From the NCBI RefSeq assembly GCF_000423445.1, contig NZ_AUHZ01000014.1, forward strand, positions 1-64,000: a stretch of DNA of 64,000 bases. Direction: 5' to 3'. The stretch's first letter is position 1. Each line of letters begins with the position of its first letter. The notes below the pieces were generated by a model. The model made no database searches and was not told where the DNA came from. It saw only the letters and a program-made list of their open reading frames with translations. The DNA is from Acidipropionibacterium thoenii DSM 20276. Lineage in GTDB: Bacteria > Actinomycetota > Actinomycetes > Propionibacteriales > Propionibacteriaceae. The position numbers and the translations under genes are program-made. This document shows positions 43,404-51,700 of the stretch, in pieces.

Positions 43404-44252
43404 ATGGGCGCACTGACCGACACTTTCACCCTGTCCACCGGAGCAAGGATCCCCGAGGTGGGATTCGGCACCTGGCAGATTCCCGACGGCGACACCGCAT
43501 ACAACGCGGTCCGGACCGCCCTGGAGACGGGCTACCGGCATATCGACACCGCCCACGGATACGGCAACGAGGCCAGCGTGGGCCGCGCCATCCGCGACTC
43601 GGGAGTCCCGCGTGAGGAGATTTTCGTCACCTCGAAGTTGCCCGCAGCGGCCAAGACCCACGATGAGGCCGTCACCCGGATGGAGGAGTCCCTGGCGCAT
43701 CTGGATCTCGGCTACATCGACCTCTACCTCATCCACGCGCCCTGGCCCTGGGGCCAGCACGAGAAGCGTTTCGACGAGGGCAACCTGGCCGCCTGGGAGG
43801 TGCTGCAGGAAGGCCTCGGCGACGGCCGGCTCAAGGCGATCGGCGTCTCGAACTTCGACGTGCACGATCTGGAGAACGTTCTCACCAAGGGTGACGTCGC
43901 CCCCGCGGTCAACCAGATCCAGTACTACATCGGCTTCACCGAGCCGGTGATCTCCGGCTTCTGCCGCGACCACGACATCCTGGTGGAGGCCTACTCGCCG
44001 CTGGCCACCGGCGACATCCTCGACAACGCCGCGGTCCAGGCGATCGCCGACGCCCATCAGGTCAGCCTCGCCCAGGTGGCGCTGCGGTTCTGCCTGCAGA
44101 ACGGCGTCCTGCCGCTGCCCAAGGCCGTCGGACCCGACCACATCCGCGCCAATGCGGCCCTGGACTTCCAGCTCAGCGACGAGGAGATGGCCCGGCTCAA
44201 CGAGCTGCCGGACGCCGCCCCGGGGCACTACCACAACGCCACCCAGGGCTGA
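43404..44252 (+). CDS. Aldo/keto reductase
   Basis: 282 residues with AAGGAGG upstream. The catalytic tetrad is visible: D48 and Y53 in DTAHGYGNE, K78 in TSKLP, H111 in LIHAPW. GVSNF and the NADPH loop near LPLPKA complete the family pattern. It resembles the 2,5-diketo-D-gluconate reductase branch, which reduces sugar or small aldehyde/ketone groups with NADPH. The physiological substrate is unknown. Confidence 0.92.
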   Translation: MGALTDTFTLSTGARIPEVGFGTWQIPDGDTAYNAVRTALETGYRHIDTAHGYGNEASVGRAIRDSGVPREEIFVTSKLPAAAKTHDEAVTRMEESLAHLDLGYIDLYLIHAPWPWGQHEKRFDEGNLAAWEVLQEGLGDGRLKAIGVSNFDVHDLENVLTKGDVAPAVNQIQYYIGFTEPVISGFCRDHDILVEAYSPLATGDILDNAAVQAIADAHQVSLAQVALRFCLQNGVLPLPKAVGPDHIRANAALDFQLSDEEMARLNELPDAAPGHYHNATQG

Positions 44253-44337
44253 GGCTGGACGCCCCCTGCAGCCGGCGGGGCCGGGAGGTGCCGGACCGGT
44301 CGGCCGCGCCCCGTCCCGGCCGGGCCGGGCCGGGAGC

Positions 44338-45957
44338 TCAGTTGTCGGAGCGGGAGAACCGGTTGCTCATGAGGTTGCTGGCGATGACCAGCACCTTTCC
44401 CAGCAGCGCGTCGGTCTCGGCGCGCAGCTGCTCGGCGATCGTCTCATTGGCGCCCGCCAGGACCCGACGGATCTGATCCTGGTCCGCCTGCCCGTTCGCC
44501 GGGTTCTCGCGGTTCCCGGAGCCGGCCGACGCCGCCAGGGCGGCGTCGGTCACCCGGACACCGGCATGCCCGGCGGCCAGCGTCCTCTCCTGGTAGCGCT
44601 CGATCTCGGGGATGATCTCGTTGAAATGGCCGTCGGCCAGCGCCGCGATGAGGCGCTGCGCCCAGTAGAGACTGTCGGTACTGACCCGACCGGTGGTGTT
44701 CGCCAGGTAGTCGGGGGTGCGGTCCACATTGGTGTACAGCGGCACCAGGGTGTTGAACGGGTTCGAGGCGAAGGCGACCCACTGCAGCGACCGGCTCGAC
44801 TCGGGCCGGTAGGGACGTACCTGCAGGATCGACAGCTCGGAGTGCCGATTGATGCCGATCGGGCGCAGCAGATGCCTCTGGGCCTCGGTGCCCAGGGCCG
44901 AGTACGGGTCGTACCGGGTGCCCTGGTAATGCAGACTCAGCACGTACTTGATGTCCTCGAGGGTGATCCGCCGCTCCGGCACCCGCGACCAGGGGATGTC
45001 GTCGGAGGCCGGGGTGTACCGCGCCGTCGGCCCGTCCCAGTCCTCGGCGTGCGGGTTGAGGGCCCGTTGCATGCTCCAGGCACGCGGGGAGTTGTAGACG
45101 TGGTCGGCATCGGAGTGGGAGCCGAAGGCCTCCCGCGGGTTGAGGACGCCACCCGGCAGGGCACCTGTCGGCCCGCCATCCGAGGCGCCACCGGCCCGGG
45201 CCGCCAGGAATCCGCTGGGCCCGGTCCCGGGCAACCGCAGGTCCAGGAAGTTGCCGGCCAGGAACTCCCGCAGGTCCGAACTGGCCAGGTGCTCGCGCCC
45301 CTCGCCGAAGGCGTCGTCGAGGTCGAAGGAGTCGATACCGAGCTGGTTGGGCATCGTGACGTATCGGTCGTCGGGCACCCGCTTGGCGATCCAGTGGTGG
45401 CCGCCGACCGTCTCCAGCCACCAGATCTCCTCGGCGTCGCTGAAGGCGATGCCATTCATCTCGTAGGTGCCGAACTGCTCCAGCAGTTGCCCGAGCCGCA
45501 GCACACCCTCTCGGGCGGTGCGGATGTACGGCAGCACGATGGTGACCAGATCCTCCTCGCCGATCCCGCCGGCCACCTCGGGCCGGTAGTCCTCCTGGCC
45601 CGGCGTCCCGCATGCCGGCTGGTACTCGACCAGCGGATCGGCGCCCAGCACCCGCTCGTTGCTGGTGAGGGTCTCGGTGGCACTCATGGCGACGTTCGCC
45701 GAGTTGATGCCGGCCTCTGCCCACACCCCCTCGTCGGTGACGGCATTCGGCACGGCGGTGTAGCGCAGCGGATCGTCGGGCAGCTCGATGATGAGGTGTC
45801 CGATCACGCTGGTGTAGCTGCGCGGCTGGTCCTGCGGGGAGACGACGATGATCCGTTTCGGATTCCACTCGCCGTTGGCCGAGTCCTCATTGCGCGCCAC
45901 GATCGGCGATCCGTCGTAGCTGGCGCCCCTGCCCACCAGAATGGTTGTACAACCCAC
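44338..45957 (-). CDS. C69-family dipeptidase
   Basis: 539 residues from a GTG at 45957 with GAAGAGGG six bases upstream, so that the catalytic cysteine is residue 3 (VGCTTILVGRGASYDGSPIV). An upstream ATG at 46041 is possible but would put about 28 extra residues before the nucleophile. The N-terminal nucleophile fold is supported by ARNEDS and EGVWAEAGINSANVAMSATE. It cleaves dipeptides in the cytoplasm; no export signal is seen. The gene is convergent with the aldo/keto reductase gene and divergent from the D-serine dehydratase gene. Confidence 0.87.
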   Translation of the reverse strand: MGCTTILVGRGASYDGSPIVARNEDSANGEWNPKRIIVVSPQDQPRSYTSVIGHLIIELPDDPLRYTAVPNAVTDEGVWAEAGINSANVAMSATETLTSNERVLGADPLVEYQPACGTPGQEDYRPEVAGGIGEEDLVTIVLPYIRTAREGVLRLGQLLEQFGTYEMNGIAFSDAEEIWWLETVGGHHWIAKRVPDDRYVTMPNQLGIDSFDLDDAFGEGREHLASSDLREFLAGNFLDLRLPGTGPSGFLAARAGGASDGGPTGALPGGVLNPREAFGSHSDADHVYNSPRAWSMQRALNPHAEDWDGPTARYTPASDDIPWSRVPERRITLEDIKYVLSLHYQGTRYDPYSALGTEAQRHLLRPIGINRHSELSILQVRPYRPESSRSLQWVAFASNPFNTLVPLYTNVDRTPDYLANTTGRVSTDSLYWAQRLIAALADGHFNEIIPEIERYQERTLAAGHAGVRVTDAALAASAGSGNRENPANGQADQDQIRRVLAGANETIAEQLRAETDALLGKVLVIASNLMSNRFSRSDN

Positions 45958-46130
45958 GGCGATGCCCTCTTCCTGTCCGGTTCTGCAGAAGTCCAGCTTA
46001 GGGCCGCGCGGCAGCGGCTCCGGGCGCCGGTCATCCATCATCCTGCGCCCCGATGCCGGACCGCGGATCACCCCACCCGGCGGTGCGTTCCGGGATACGG
46101 TGGAGCCGCTCGAACCGCCTGAGGAAGCCC

Positions 46131-47507
46131 ATGACACCGACCCACTCCAGGACGCCCGAGGACGGCCTGCCTGCCGACGAGATGCCAGCCGACGACCTGG
46201 TCCACGGCCGACTCCTGACCGATTGGATCGCGGACCATCCGCTCATCGCCGATCTGATCGCCTGCCGCCCCACACAGTGGTTCAACCCCGATGTCAGACC
46301 CGCCGCCGAGGGTCTGACCCAGGTGGGCCTCAGCCCCGACGAGATCACCGGGGCCGCCGACCGGCTGGACCGCTTCGCCCCCTTCCTGGCCGCCGCATTC
46401 CCGCAGACCCGCCCGACCGGCGGCATCATCGAGTCCCCGCTGGCGGCCTCCTCAACTGACGGGGTGTGGCTCAAACTCGACTCCCAGCTGCCGATCTCCG
46501 GATCCATCAAGGCCCGTGGCGGGATCTACCAGGTCCTGCTGCACGCCGAGACGCTGGCCATCGAGGCGGGACTGCTGACCCCCGGCCAGGACTACACCGT
46601 GCTCGCCGAGCCGCGAGTACACCGCTTCTTCGCCGAGCACAGCCTGTCGGTGGCCTCCACCGGCAACCTCGGCCTGTCCATCGGGATCATGAGCGCCACC
46701 CTCGGTTTCCGCACCCAGGTGCACATGTCGGCCGACGCCCGCGGCTGGAAGAAGGAGATGCTGCGCAGCCACGGCGTCGAGGTCATCGAGTACCCCGCCG
46801 ACTACTCGACAGCGATCACTGCCGCCCGTACCCGGGCCGCCGAGGCCCTCGCAGCAGGCGACCGGAGCGGCTACTTCATCGATGACGAGAACTCCTCGGC
46901 GCTGTTCCTGGGCTATGCGGTCGCCGCCCGCCGACTGTCGGCCCAGCTCCGCGCCATGGACCGCCCGGTCGACGCCGATCATCCGCTCATCGTCTACCTG
47001 CCCTGCGGGGTCGGCGGCGGGCCCGGCGGCATCGGCTTCGGCCTGAAGGTCGAGTTCGGGGACGCCGTCCACCTCATCCTCGCCGAACCCACCCACTGCC
47101 CCAGCATGTTCCTCGGCGTCTACACGGGTCTCCACTCGAAGGTCTCGGTCACCGACTTCGGCATCGACGGGCGCACTGCCGCCGACGGCCTGGCCTGTTC
47201 ACGGCCCTCCGGATTCGTCGGCCAGGCAATGCAGCAGCTGATCGACGGATACCTCACCGTCGACGACGACGATCTGTTCCGGATGCTGACCACCCTCCAC
47301 GACCAGCAGGGAATCGACGCCGAACCCTCGGCGGTCGCCGGGCTGGCCGGGATCGGGCGGGTCCGCGATGACGCCGGCTACCGCGATCGGATCGGCTTGG
47401 ACGACGCCACCTTGTCCCGGGCCACCCAGATCGCCTGGATCACCGGCGGGTCGATGGTCCCGGCCGCCGAGATGGCCGGCTACCTGCAACGAGGCCGCGG
47501 GTTGTGA
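46131..47507 (+). CDS. dsdA: D-serine dehydratase (D-serine ammonia-lyase)
   Basis: 458 residues from the ATG at 46131 with GAGGAAG just upstream. The PLP lysine is K127 in GSIKARGG, and [18 protein letters not shown] binds the cofactor phosphate. [15 protein letters not shown] is the glycine loop. Overall length and these motifs match DsdA rather than threonine dehydratase. It turns D-serine into pyruvate and ammonia, removing a toxic amino acid. No dsdC or dsdX partner is present. Confidence 0.9.
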   Translation: MTPTHSRTPEDGLPADEMPADDLVHGRLLTDWIADHPLIADLIACRPTQWFNPDVRPAAEGLTQVGLSPDEITGAADRLDRFAPFLAAAFPQTRPTGGIIESPLAASSTDGVWLKLDSQLPISGSIKARGGIYQVLLHAETLAIEAGLLTPGQDYTVLAEPRVHRFFAEHSLSVASTGNLGLSIGIMSATLGFRTQVHMSADARGWKKEMLRSHGVEVIEYPADYSTAITAARTRAAEALAAGDRSGYFIDDENSSALFLGYAVAARRLSAQLRAMDRPVDADHPLIVYLPCGVGGGPGGIGFGLKVEFGDAVHLILAEPTHCPSMFLGVYTGLHSKVSVTDFGIDGRTAADGLACSRPSGFVGQAMQQLIDGYLTVDDDDLFRMLTTLHDQQGIDAEPSAVAGLAGIGRVRDDAGYRDRIGLDDATLSRATQIAWITGGSMVPAAEMAGYLQRGRGL

Positions 47508-47587
47508 CCAGGATCACAGATGACGTCCTGGAAACGGGGGCGTGTCGCGAACTCAACTGGAACCACCCGATGGTAAAAAGTCCAGAG

Positions 47588-48958
47588 ATGAGACTTCCCC
47601 ACTTTTCTCACGACCGCCTTCGCCGCGCCCGGCGTCTCGCCGCCGGGGCCGTGATGTTCTCGGTGGTCGCCTCCGTGGCCTCCACCGGAGTCGCCCACGC
47701 CGAGTCCAATCAGGACCGCCGCGATCGCCTCGAGTCCGCGCTGAGGACCTCCCAGGAATCGCTGAAGAACAGCAGGGCCGAGGCCGCCACCGCCCAGCAG
47801 AACCTCACCACCTCCCAGCAGCGGCTGGCCAGCCAGCAGGCGGTGCTGAGTCAGGCCCGGGCCGACGTCGCCGTCGCCCGGAAGGCCGATGCCGCGCTGG
47901 CCGTCAAGCTGGACCAGGCCCAGGCCGATCTCCGGGCCGCCGACGATGCCGTCGCCGCCGGGAAGACCCAGCTGGCCGCCGACCGCAAGAAGTACGCCAC
48001 CACGATGAACCGGCTGGTCCAGCAGTCCAGCCCGCTGCAGGGAATCGCCGTGTTCACCACCAACCTCACCACCAACGACATCAATCAGCGCACCCAGTGG
48101 TCGGCAGTGGCCACCGACTACTCCAAGAAGGCCGTCGAGGAGATCTCCGCCAAGGTCGTCCAGCTGCAGGCGGCCGAGAAGACGCAGGCCGCCGCCACCC
48201 GGCAGGCCGCCCAGCGCAAGAAGGAGTCCCAGGCTCACCTGGAGACCACCCGCGTCCTGGAGAAGGAGGCCGCCCTGGCCGCCGATGCAGTCGCCTCCAC
48301 CGTGAAGCTCAATGCCGCCACCGCCGCCGAGAAGCAGGCCCAGCTGGCGGCCGACCAGGCCGCCACCAGCAAGATCAAGGGCCAGGTCGCCGAGGTCAAC
48401 GCCGCGATCAAGCGTGCTGCCGCCCGCAAGGCTGCCGCTGCCGCCGCCGCGGCCCGCCGCCAGGCCGAGGAGGCCTCCAACCGGCTGGCCACCGCAGCCG
48501 CCTCCGCCGATCGCAAGACCAGTCGCTCCGGCTCCGGGCGCCACGCCTCCAACACCGCCGGCAGCTACTCGGCGGTGGCCAACTACAACGGCGTCGACCC
48601 CTGGGGTTTCTACTGGGGCCAGTGCGTCTCCTACGCCGCCTGGAAGGTCCGTACCACCACCGGCTGGTCGAACTTCCAGAACCAGACCAATGGCGTCCAC
48701 TTCGGCAACGCCGTCAACTGGGGGGCCGCCGCCCGGTCCATCGGCGTCCGCGTCGACACCTCACCGTCGGTCGGCTCGGTGGCCTGGCGCACCAGCGGCT
48801 ATGCCGGTCACGTCGCCTGGGTCACTGCGGTGCACCGCGACGGCACGATCGACGTCTCCGAGTACAACTTCCAGGTCCCCGGCGGCTTCGGTACCCGCTC
48901 GCACGTCAACTGGTCGGCCGGTGGCAGCACCGGTTTCGACGGGTTCATCCACTTCTGA
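47588..48958 (+). CDS. Secreted CHAP-domain cell-wall hydrolase with long coiled coil
   Basis: 456 residues from the ATG at 47588; an ATG at 47570 is an alternative. The N-terminus is basic (RLRRARR), followed by a hydrophobic core and AVAHA-type GVAHA cleavage, so it is secreted. Residues about 40-310 are a heptad-rich, alanine/glutamine/lysine coiled coil, ending in a run of alanines. The C-terminal 110 residues are a CHAP amidase/peptidase domain with catalytic C in WGQCVSYAAW and H in GHVAWVTAV, and a final WSAGGSTGFDGFIHF. The layout matches RipA/PcsB-type division hydrolases, in which the coiled coil masks the enzyme until a partner such as FtsEX opens it. Confidence 0.87.
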   Translation: MRLPHFSHDRLRRARRLAAGAVMFSVVASVASTGVAHAESNQDRRDRLESALRTSQESLKNSRAEAATAQQNLTTSQQRLASQQAVLSQARADVAVARKADAALAVKLDQAQADLRAADDAVAAGKTQLAADRKKYATTMNRLVQQSSPLQGIAVFTTNLTTNDINQRTQWSAVATDYSKKAVEEISAKVVQLQAAEKTQAAATRQAAQRKKESQAHLETTRVLEKEAALAADAVASTVKLNAATAAEKQAQLAADQAATSKIKGQVAEVNAAIKRAAARKAAAAAAAARRQAEEASNRLATAAASADRKTSRSGSGRHASNTAGSYSAVANYNGVDPWGFYWGQCVSYAAWKVRTTTGWSNFQNQTNGVHFGNAVNWGAAARSIGVRVDTSPSVGSVAWRTSGYAGHVAWVTAVHRDGTIDVSEYNFQVPGGFGTRSHVNWSAGGSTGFDGFIHF

Positions 48959-48976
48959 GTCCCGCAGGGGACGCCC

Positions 48977-48997
48977 CGCCGGCTCTCTCCGCCGGCG
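48977..48997 (+). terminator. Hairpin after the CHAP hydrolase gene
   Basis: A perfect CGCCGGC/GCCGGCG stem with a seven-base loop begins 18 bases after the stop. No T-run follows, which is common in actinobacteria. Confidence 0.45.
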
Positions 48998-49075
48998 TGC
49001 GGCCACGGCGCCCAGCAGCGCTGCCGAGGACCTCGTGAGATGACCCGGCCCATGGAGGCCTCAGCGTGGCAGCGC

Positions 49076-49107
49076 ACCGCGTGCGGCAGAGACCGCGTGC
49101 GGCAGAG
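49076..49107. repeat. 16-base perfect tandem duplication
   Basis: ACCGCGTGCGGCAGAG occurs twice in a row just downstream of the FN3-protein stop (49,114-49,116) in the convergent gap. It has no evident function. Confidence 0.85.
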
Positions 49108-49113
49108 CAGGGA

Positions 49114-50061
49114 TCAGCGGGCCGGCTGGCGCTCACCCAGCGGCGAGGACCGCGTGTAGGCCTGCTGGGTCTGCGTCTGGGTCGTCTGCTGCGAGGAACC
49201 GGCGCCACCGGAATCGGGCGAGGCCGAGGAGCTGGTCGCCGAGGGGGACGGAGTCTGGACGTCCGAGGATCCTCCGGGATCCGAAGGCGAGCTCTCGTCC
49301 TCACTGGGAGTGGGGGTGGGAGTCGGCGTCGGAGTGGGAGTGGGAGTGGGCGTGGACGGGGTGACAGGAGGCCGGGTAGGCGAGGAGGTCGCGGGCCTGC
49401 TGGGAACGGTCACCGGGGGCTGACCGCCGGTCGACGTCGGTGCCGTGGTCGGCAGGTTGGTGGGCTGATCGCTGGACTGACCCCCCGAGGTCTGGGTGCC
49501 GCTGGTCGGCCTCGAGCTCGTCGGGCCGCCCTCAGCCGAGGGCCACCGATGCGTCGACGACCGGCCGCTGGTCGCGTGTGGGCCCGACCCGCTGTGACCG
49601 GCACCGGCGGCGTCGATCCCGGTCGGCGGGGTGACGGGGGGCGATGCGGGGGGCCGCGACGCCGGGTCGACCACCAGGGAGGCCCAGCTGGAGTAGGCGC
49701 CCGCCGCGCTGACGGCCGCCACCCTCACTCGCACGCTGTGCGCCGACGGCGGCCAGTTGAGAGTGACCGAGGTGACGCCGACCCGGGTGGTGTCTCCCCC
49801 ATCGGGGTAGACCTCGAAGACCGAGGCCGATGGGTCGTCGGACCATGCCAGGGTGAACCTGGACCCGTCATTGGAGACCAGGTGAAGATTTCTGACGGCG
49901 GCGGGGGCCGAAGCGCCCTGAGCAGCCACCGAGGGCAGGGCGACGCCGGCTCTGCGGAGCGGAGTCGCGGTATCGCGCGAGCCGATCATGGCGGCGTCGA
50001 CCACCCCGACTGCCCCGATGGAGGCAGCCGCAACGATCAGAACGACCCAGCGGCGCTTCAT
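49114..50061 (-). CDS. Secreted protein with one FN3-like domain and a long Ser/Thr/Pro tail
   Basis: 315 residues. An N-terminal hydrophobic segment (RWVVLIVAAASIGAVGVV) acts as signal or anchor. Residues about 52-125 resemble a fibronectin type III domain (APAAVRNLHLVSNDG, FTLAWSDDPSASVFEVY, YSSWASLVV). From about 130 to the end the chain is proline, serine and threonine, including an uninterrupted Thr-Pro run near 235-253. Such tails are often glycosylated wall-spanning stalks. It has no sortase motif and no enzyme domain. The ribosome site is weak. Confidence 0.7.
   Translation of the reverse strand: MKRRWVVLIVAAASIGAVGVVDAAMIGSRDTATPLRRAGVALPSVAAQGASAPAAVRNLHLVSNDGSRFTLAWSDDPSASVFEVYPDGGDTTRVGVTSVTLNWPPSAHSVRVRVAAVSAAGAYSSWASLVVDPASRPPASPPVTPPTGIDAAGAGHSGSGPHATSGRSSTHRWPSAEGGPTSSRPTSGTQTSGGQSSDQPTNLPTTAPTSTGGQPPVTVPSRPATSSPTRPPVTPSTPTPTPTPTPTPTPTPSEDESSPSDPGGSSDVQTPSPSATSSSASPDSGGAGSSQQTTQTQTQQAYTRSSPLGERQPAR
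49308..49362. repeat. Thr-Pro coding microsatellite in the FN3-protein gene
   Basis: A six-base unit (GTGGGA/GTCGGC on the plus strand) is repeated about eight times and encodes alternating Thr and Pro. Repeat-number change would alter stalk length in frame. Confidence 0.7.
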
Positions 50062-50214
50062 GAAGACCTACGCTATCCGAATTCGAGGCAAAAACTAAGT
50101 ATTTCACCATGCTTCTCTCAGCGAAACCTTCGGACTCACCCGATGTGGAGAGCCGACTGGATCCGGCCGCGCCGGGGCCCCGAAGCTCCGGTCGGCCCCC
50201 CCCTCCGAGCCGCG

Positions 50215-51174
50215 TCAGCTGAACTGGTAGGTGCTGTGGGCCCGGCCCAGGGCGTCGGCCGAGAAGATCCAGGAGCCGCCGTCGCCGCCGAAGTCATTGG
50301 TGCAGATCAGCAGGGTCGAGGTACCGGGAATGATCATCGGATGGGTGGATCGGCGGTGGTGTCCCAGCTCCCGGTCGGGCAGCAGGACCTGCTTGACGAG
50401 CACTCCTTCGGGGTCGAAGCACAGCACCCGGCCCTGCTCGTACATCGCCACGTAGAGATTGCCGTCGGCGTCGACCGAGCAGGAGTCCGGTCCCTCCAGC
50501 CCGGCGAAGGTGTAGGGCACCGCGGTGCCATAGGGCGGGATCGAGACCCGGTCACCCTCCAGCTGGATGCAGTGCAGCCGGTTGGCGGCCATCTCGGTGA
50601 CCCACAGCCGGTGCTCATCGGGGGACAGCGCCAGGCCGTTGGGGGTGGCCAGGTTCGGCACCACGGCGGTGATCTGTGAGCCGTCGACCGGTCCTGCCCC
50701 GAGGGCATCGCCGGACACGTGGTAGATCCCGCCGGTGGGATCGAACACCGGGCCGGTGAAGTCGGAGAAGTAGAAACCGCCATCGGAGTCGAAGACCATG
50801 TCATCGGGGACGTAGCCGAGCTCGGGGCCGACGATGGTCTCGAGCTCGCTGCCGTCGGGAGCCATCGCCACGATCGACCCGTTGTCGCGCATATTGGCCA
50901 GGCAGCAGACGAACAGCCGGCCGTCCCGGTGGATCTTGAGAGCCGCGGGATTCTCCCCGGTGAGGGTGGCCAGCACGGTGAGCTTCCTGCCGGTCATCTC
51001 CAGCTTGTAGACATTGCCCTCGAAGACGTCGACGAGGTGCAGATCGCCGGCCCGGTCGAAGCACAGTCCCTCGAGCTGCTTGTTCTCCGCACTGATCTGG
51101 AACCAGGGTGCGGCGACCTCGGCGGGGACCTCTCGCTCGCTGCACGGGATCCCGGACAGTTCCTTGACGCTCAT
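50215..51174 (-). CDS. SMP-30/gluconolactonase-like lactonase (LRE family)
   Basis: 319 residues with GTGGAG before the ATG. The six-bladed propeller pattern includes LEGLCFDRAGDLHLVD, PDDMVFDSDGGFYFSD, TPNGLALSPDEHRLWVTE and DSCSVDADGNLYVAM. These Glu, Asn and Asp residues bind calcium in SMP-30 and Drp35 lactonases. It probably opens a lactone ring, perhaps a sugar acid lactone. There is no signal peptide. The gene stands alone and is divergent from the catalase gene. Confidence 0.85.
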   Translation of the reverse strand: MSVKELSGIPCSEREVPAEVAAPWFQISAENKQLEGLCFDRAGDLHLVDVFEGNVYKLEMTGRKLTVLATLTGENPAALKIHRDGRLFVCCLANMRDNGSIVAMAPDGSELETIVGPELGYVPDDMVFDSDGGFYFSDFTGPVFDPTGGIYHVSGDALGAGPVDGSQITAVVPNLATPNGLALSPDEHRLWVTEMAANRLHCIQLEGDRVSIPPYGTAVPYTFAGLEGPDSCSVDADGNLYVAMYEQGRVLCFDPEGVLVKQVLLPDRELGHHRRSTHPMIIPGTSTLLICTNDFGGDGGSWIFSADALGRAHSTYQFS

Positions 51175-51700
51175 CGGTTCTCCACTCGGTTGCTGACATC
51201 TGGGTTGGACGCCGGGGCCGGCCGCTGGCCCGCGGCCGGCGTCGGCGACGACGCCATCGGCATCGGCGGTCCGCCCACGCAGACCGTTGCCAGCCTAGGC
51301 GATCGGTGTGCCCGTCGCCGACGGCGCCTTTGATCGGAGCCGATCGGTGGGTACTGTGCCCATAAGGCGGTCCCGATCCAATGGCAATGAAATGCGTCTC
51401 GGGGGACGGTGATGGGGGCATCATGATGGCACTGGAATATGGTCGTACCAATTTCTCGACGAGCGCGCGATCTCTGATTTCTGAGGACTCCGCTCACTCC
51501 GAACCAGGAATTCCCAGCGATCTCCGTACACCGGAATCGATCCGGCAGCGTGGCCGACACCGAACTCCTGGTGAGCGCCTCGTCACCTGGATATCAGATG
51601 AAGGACCGACCAGCCCGATATCCGGACCTCCTGGCCCACGGCACAGATCCGGGGAGCAGCGCATTCCGGAAACCACCCACCACACCGAAGGCGGCATTTC
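51175..51700. promoter_or_regulatory. Divergent region between the lactonase and catalase genes
   Basis: 526 bases without a convincing gene. GGGTAC at 51,349-51,354 follows a T-rich GCCTTT by 17 bases and partly overlaps an inverted GATCGG/CCGATC. This resembles a SigB-type stress promoter reading right, far upstream of the catalase gene. No other signal was clear. Confidence 0.3.

Noticed and set aside
44253-44337. GGCCGGGCC-type repeats between the aldo/keto reductase and dipeptidase genes
   Set aside because: Simple G/C-rich low-complexity sequence; several overlapping weak stems are possible and none is convincing.
47480-48700. Glycine-rich 406-codon minus-strand frame opposite the CHAP hydrolase gene
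   Set aside because: Its glycine and leucine runs mirror the alanine/lysine coiled coil of the real gene.
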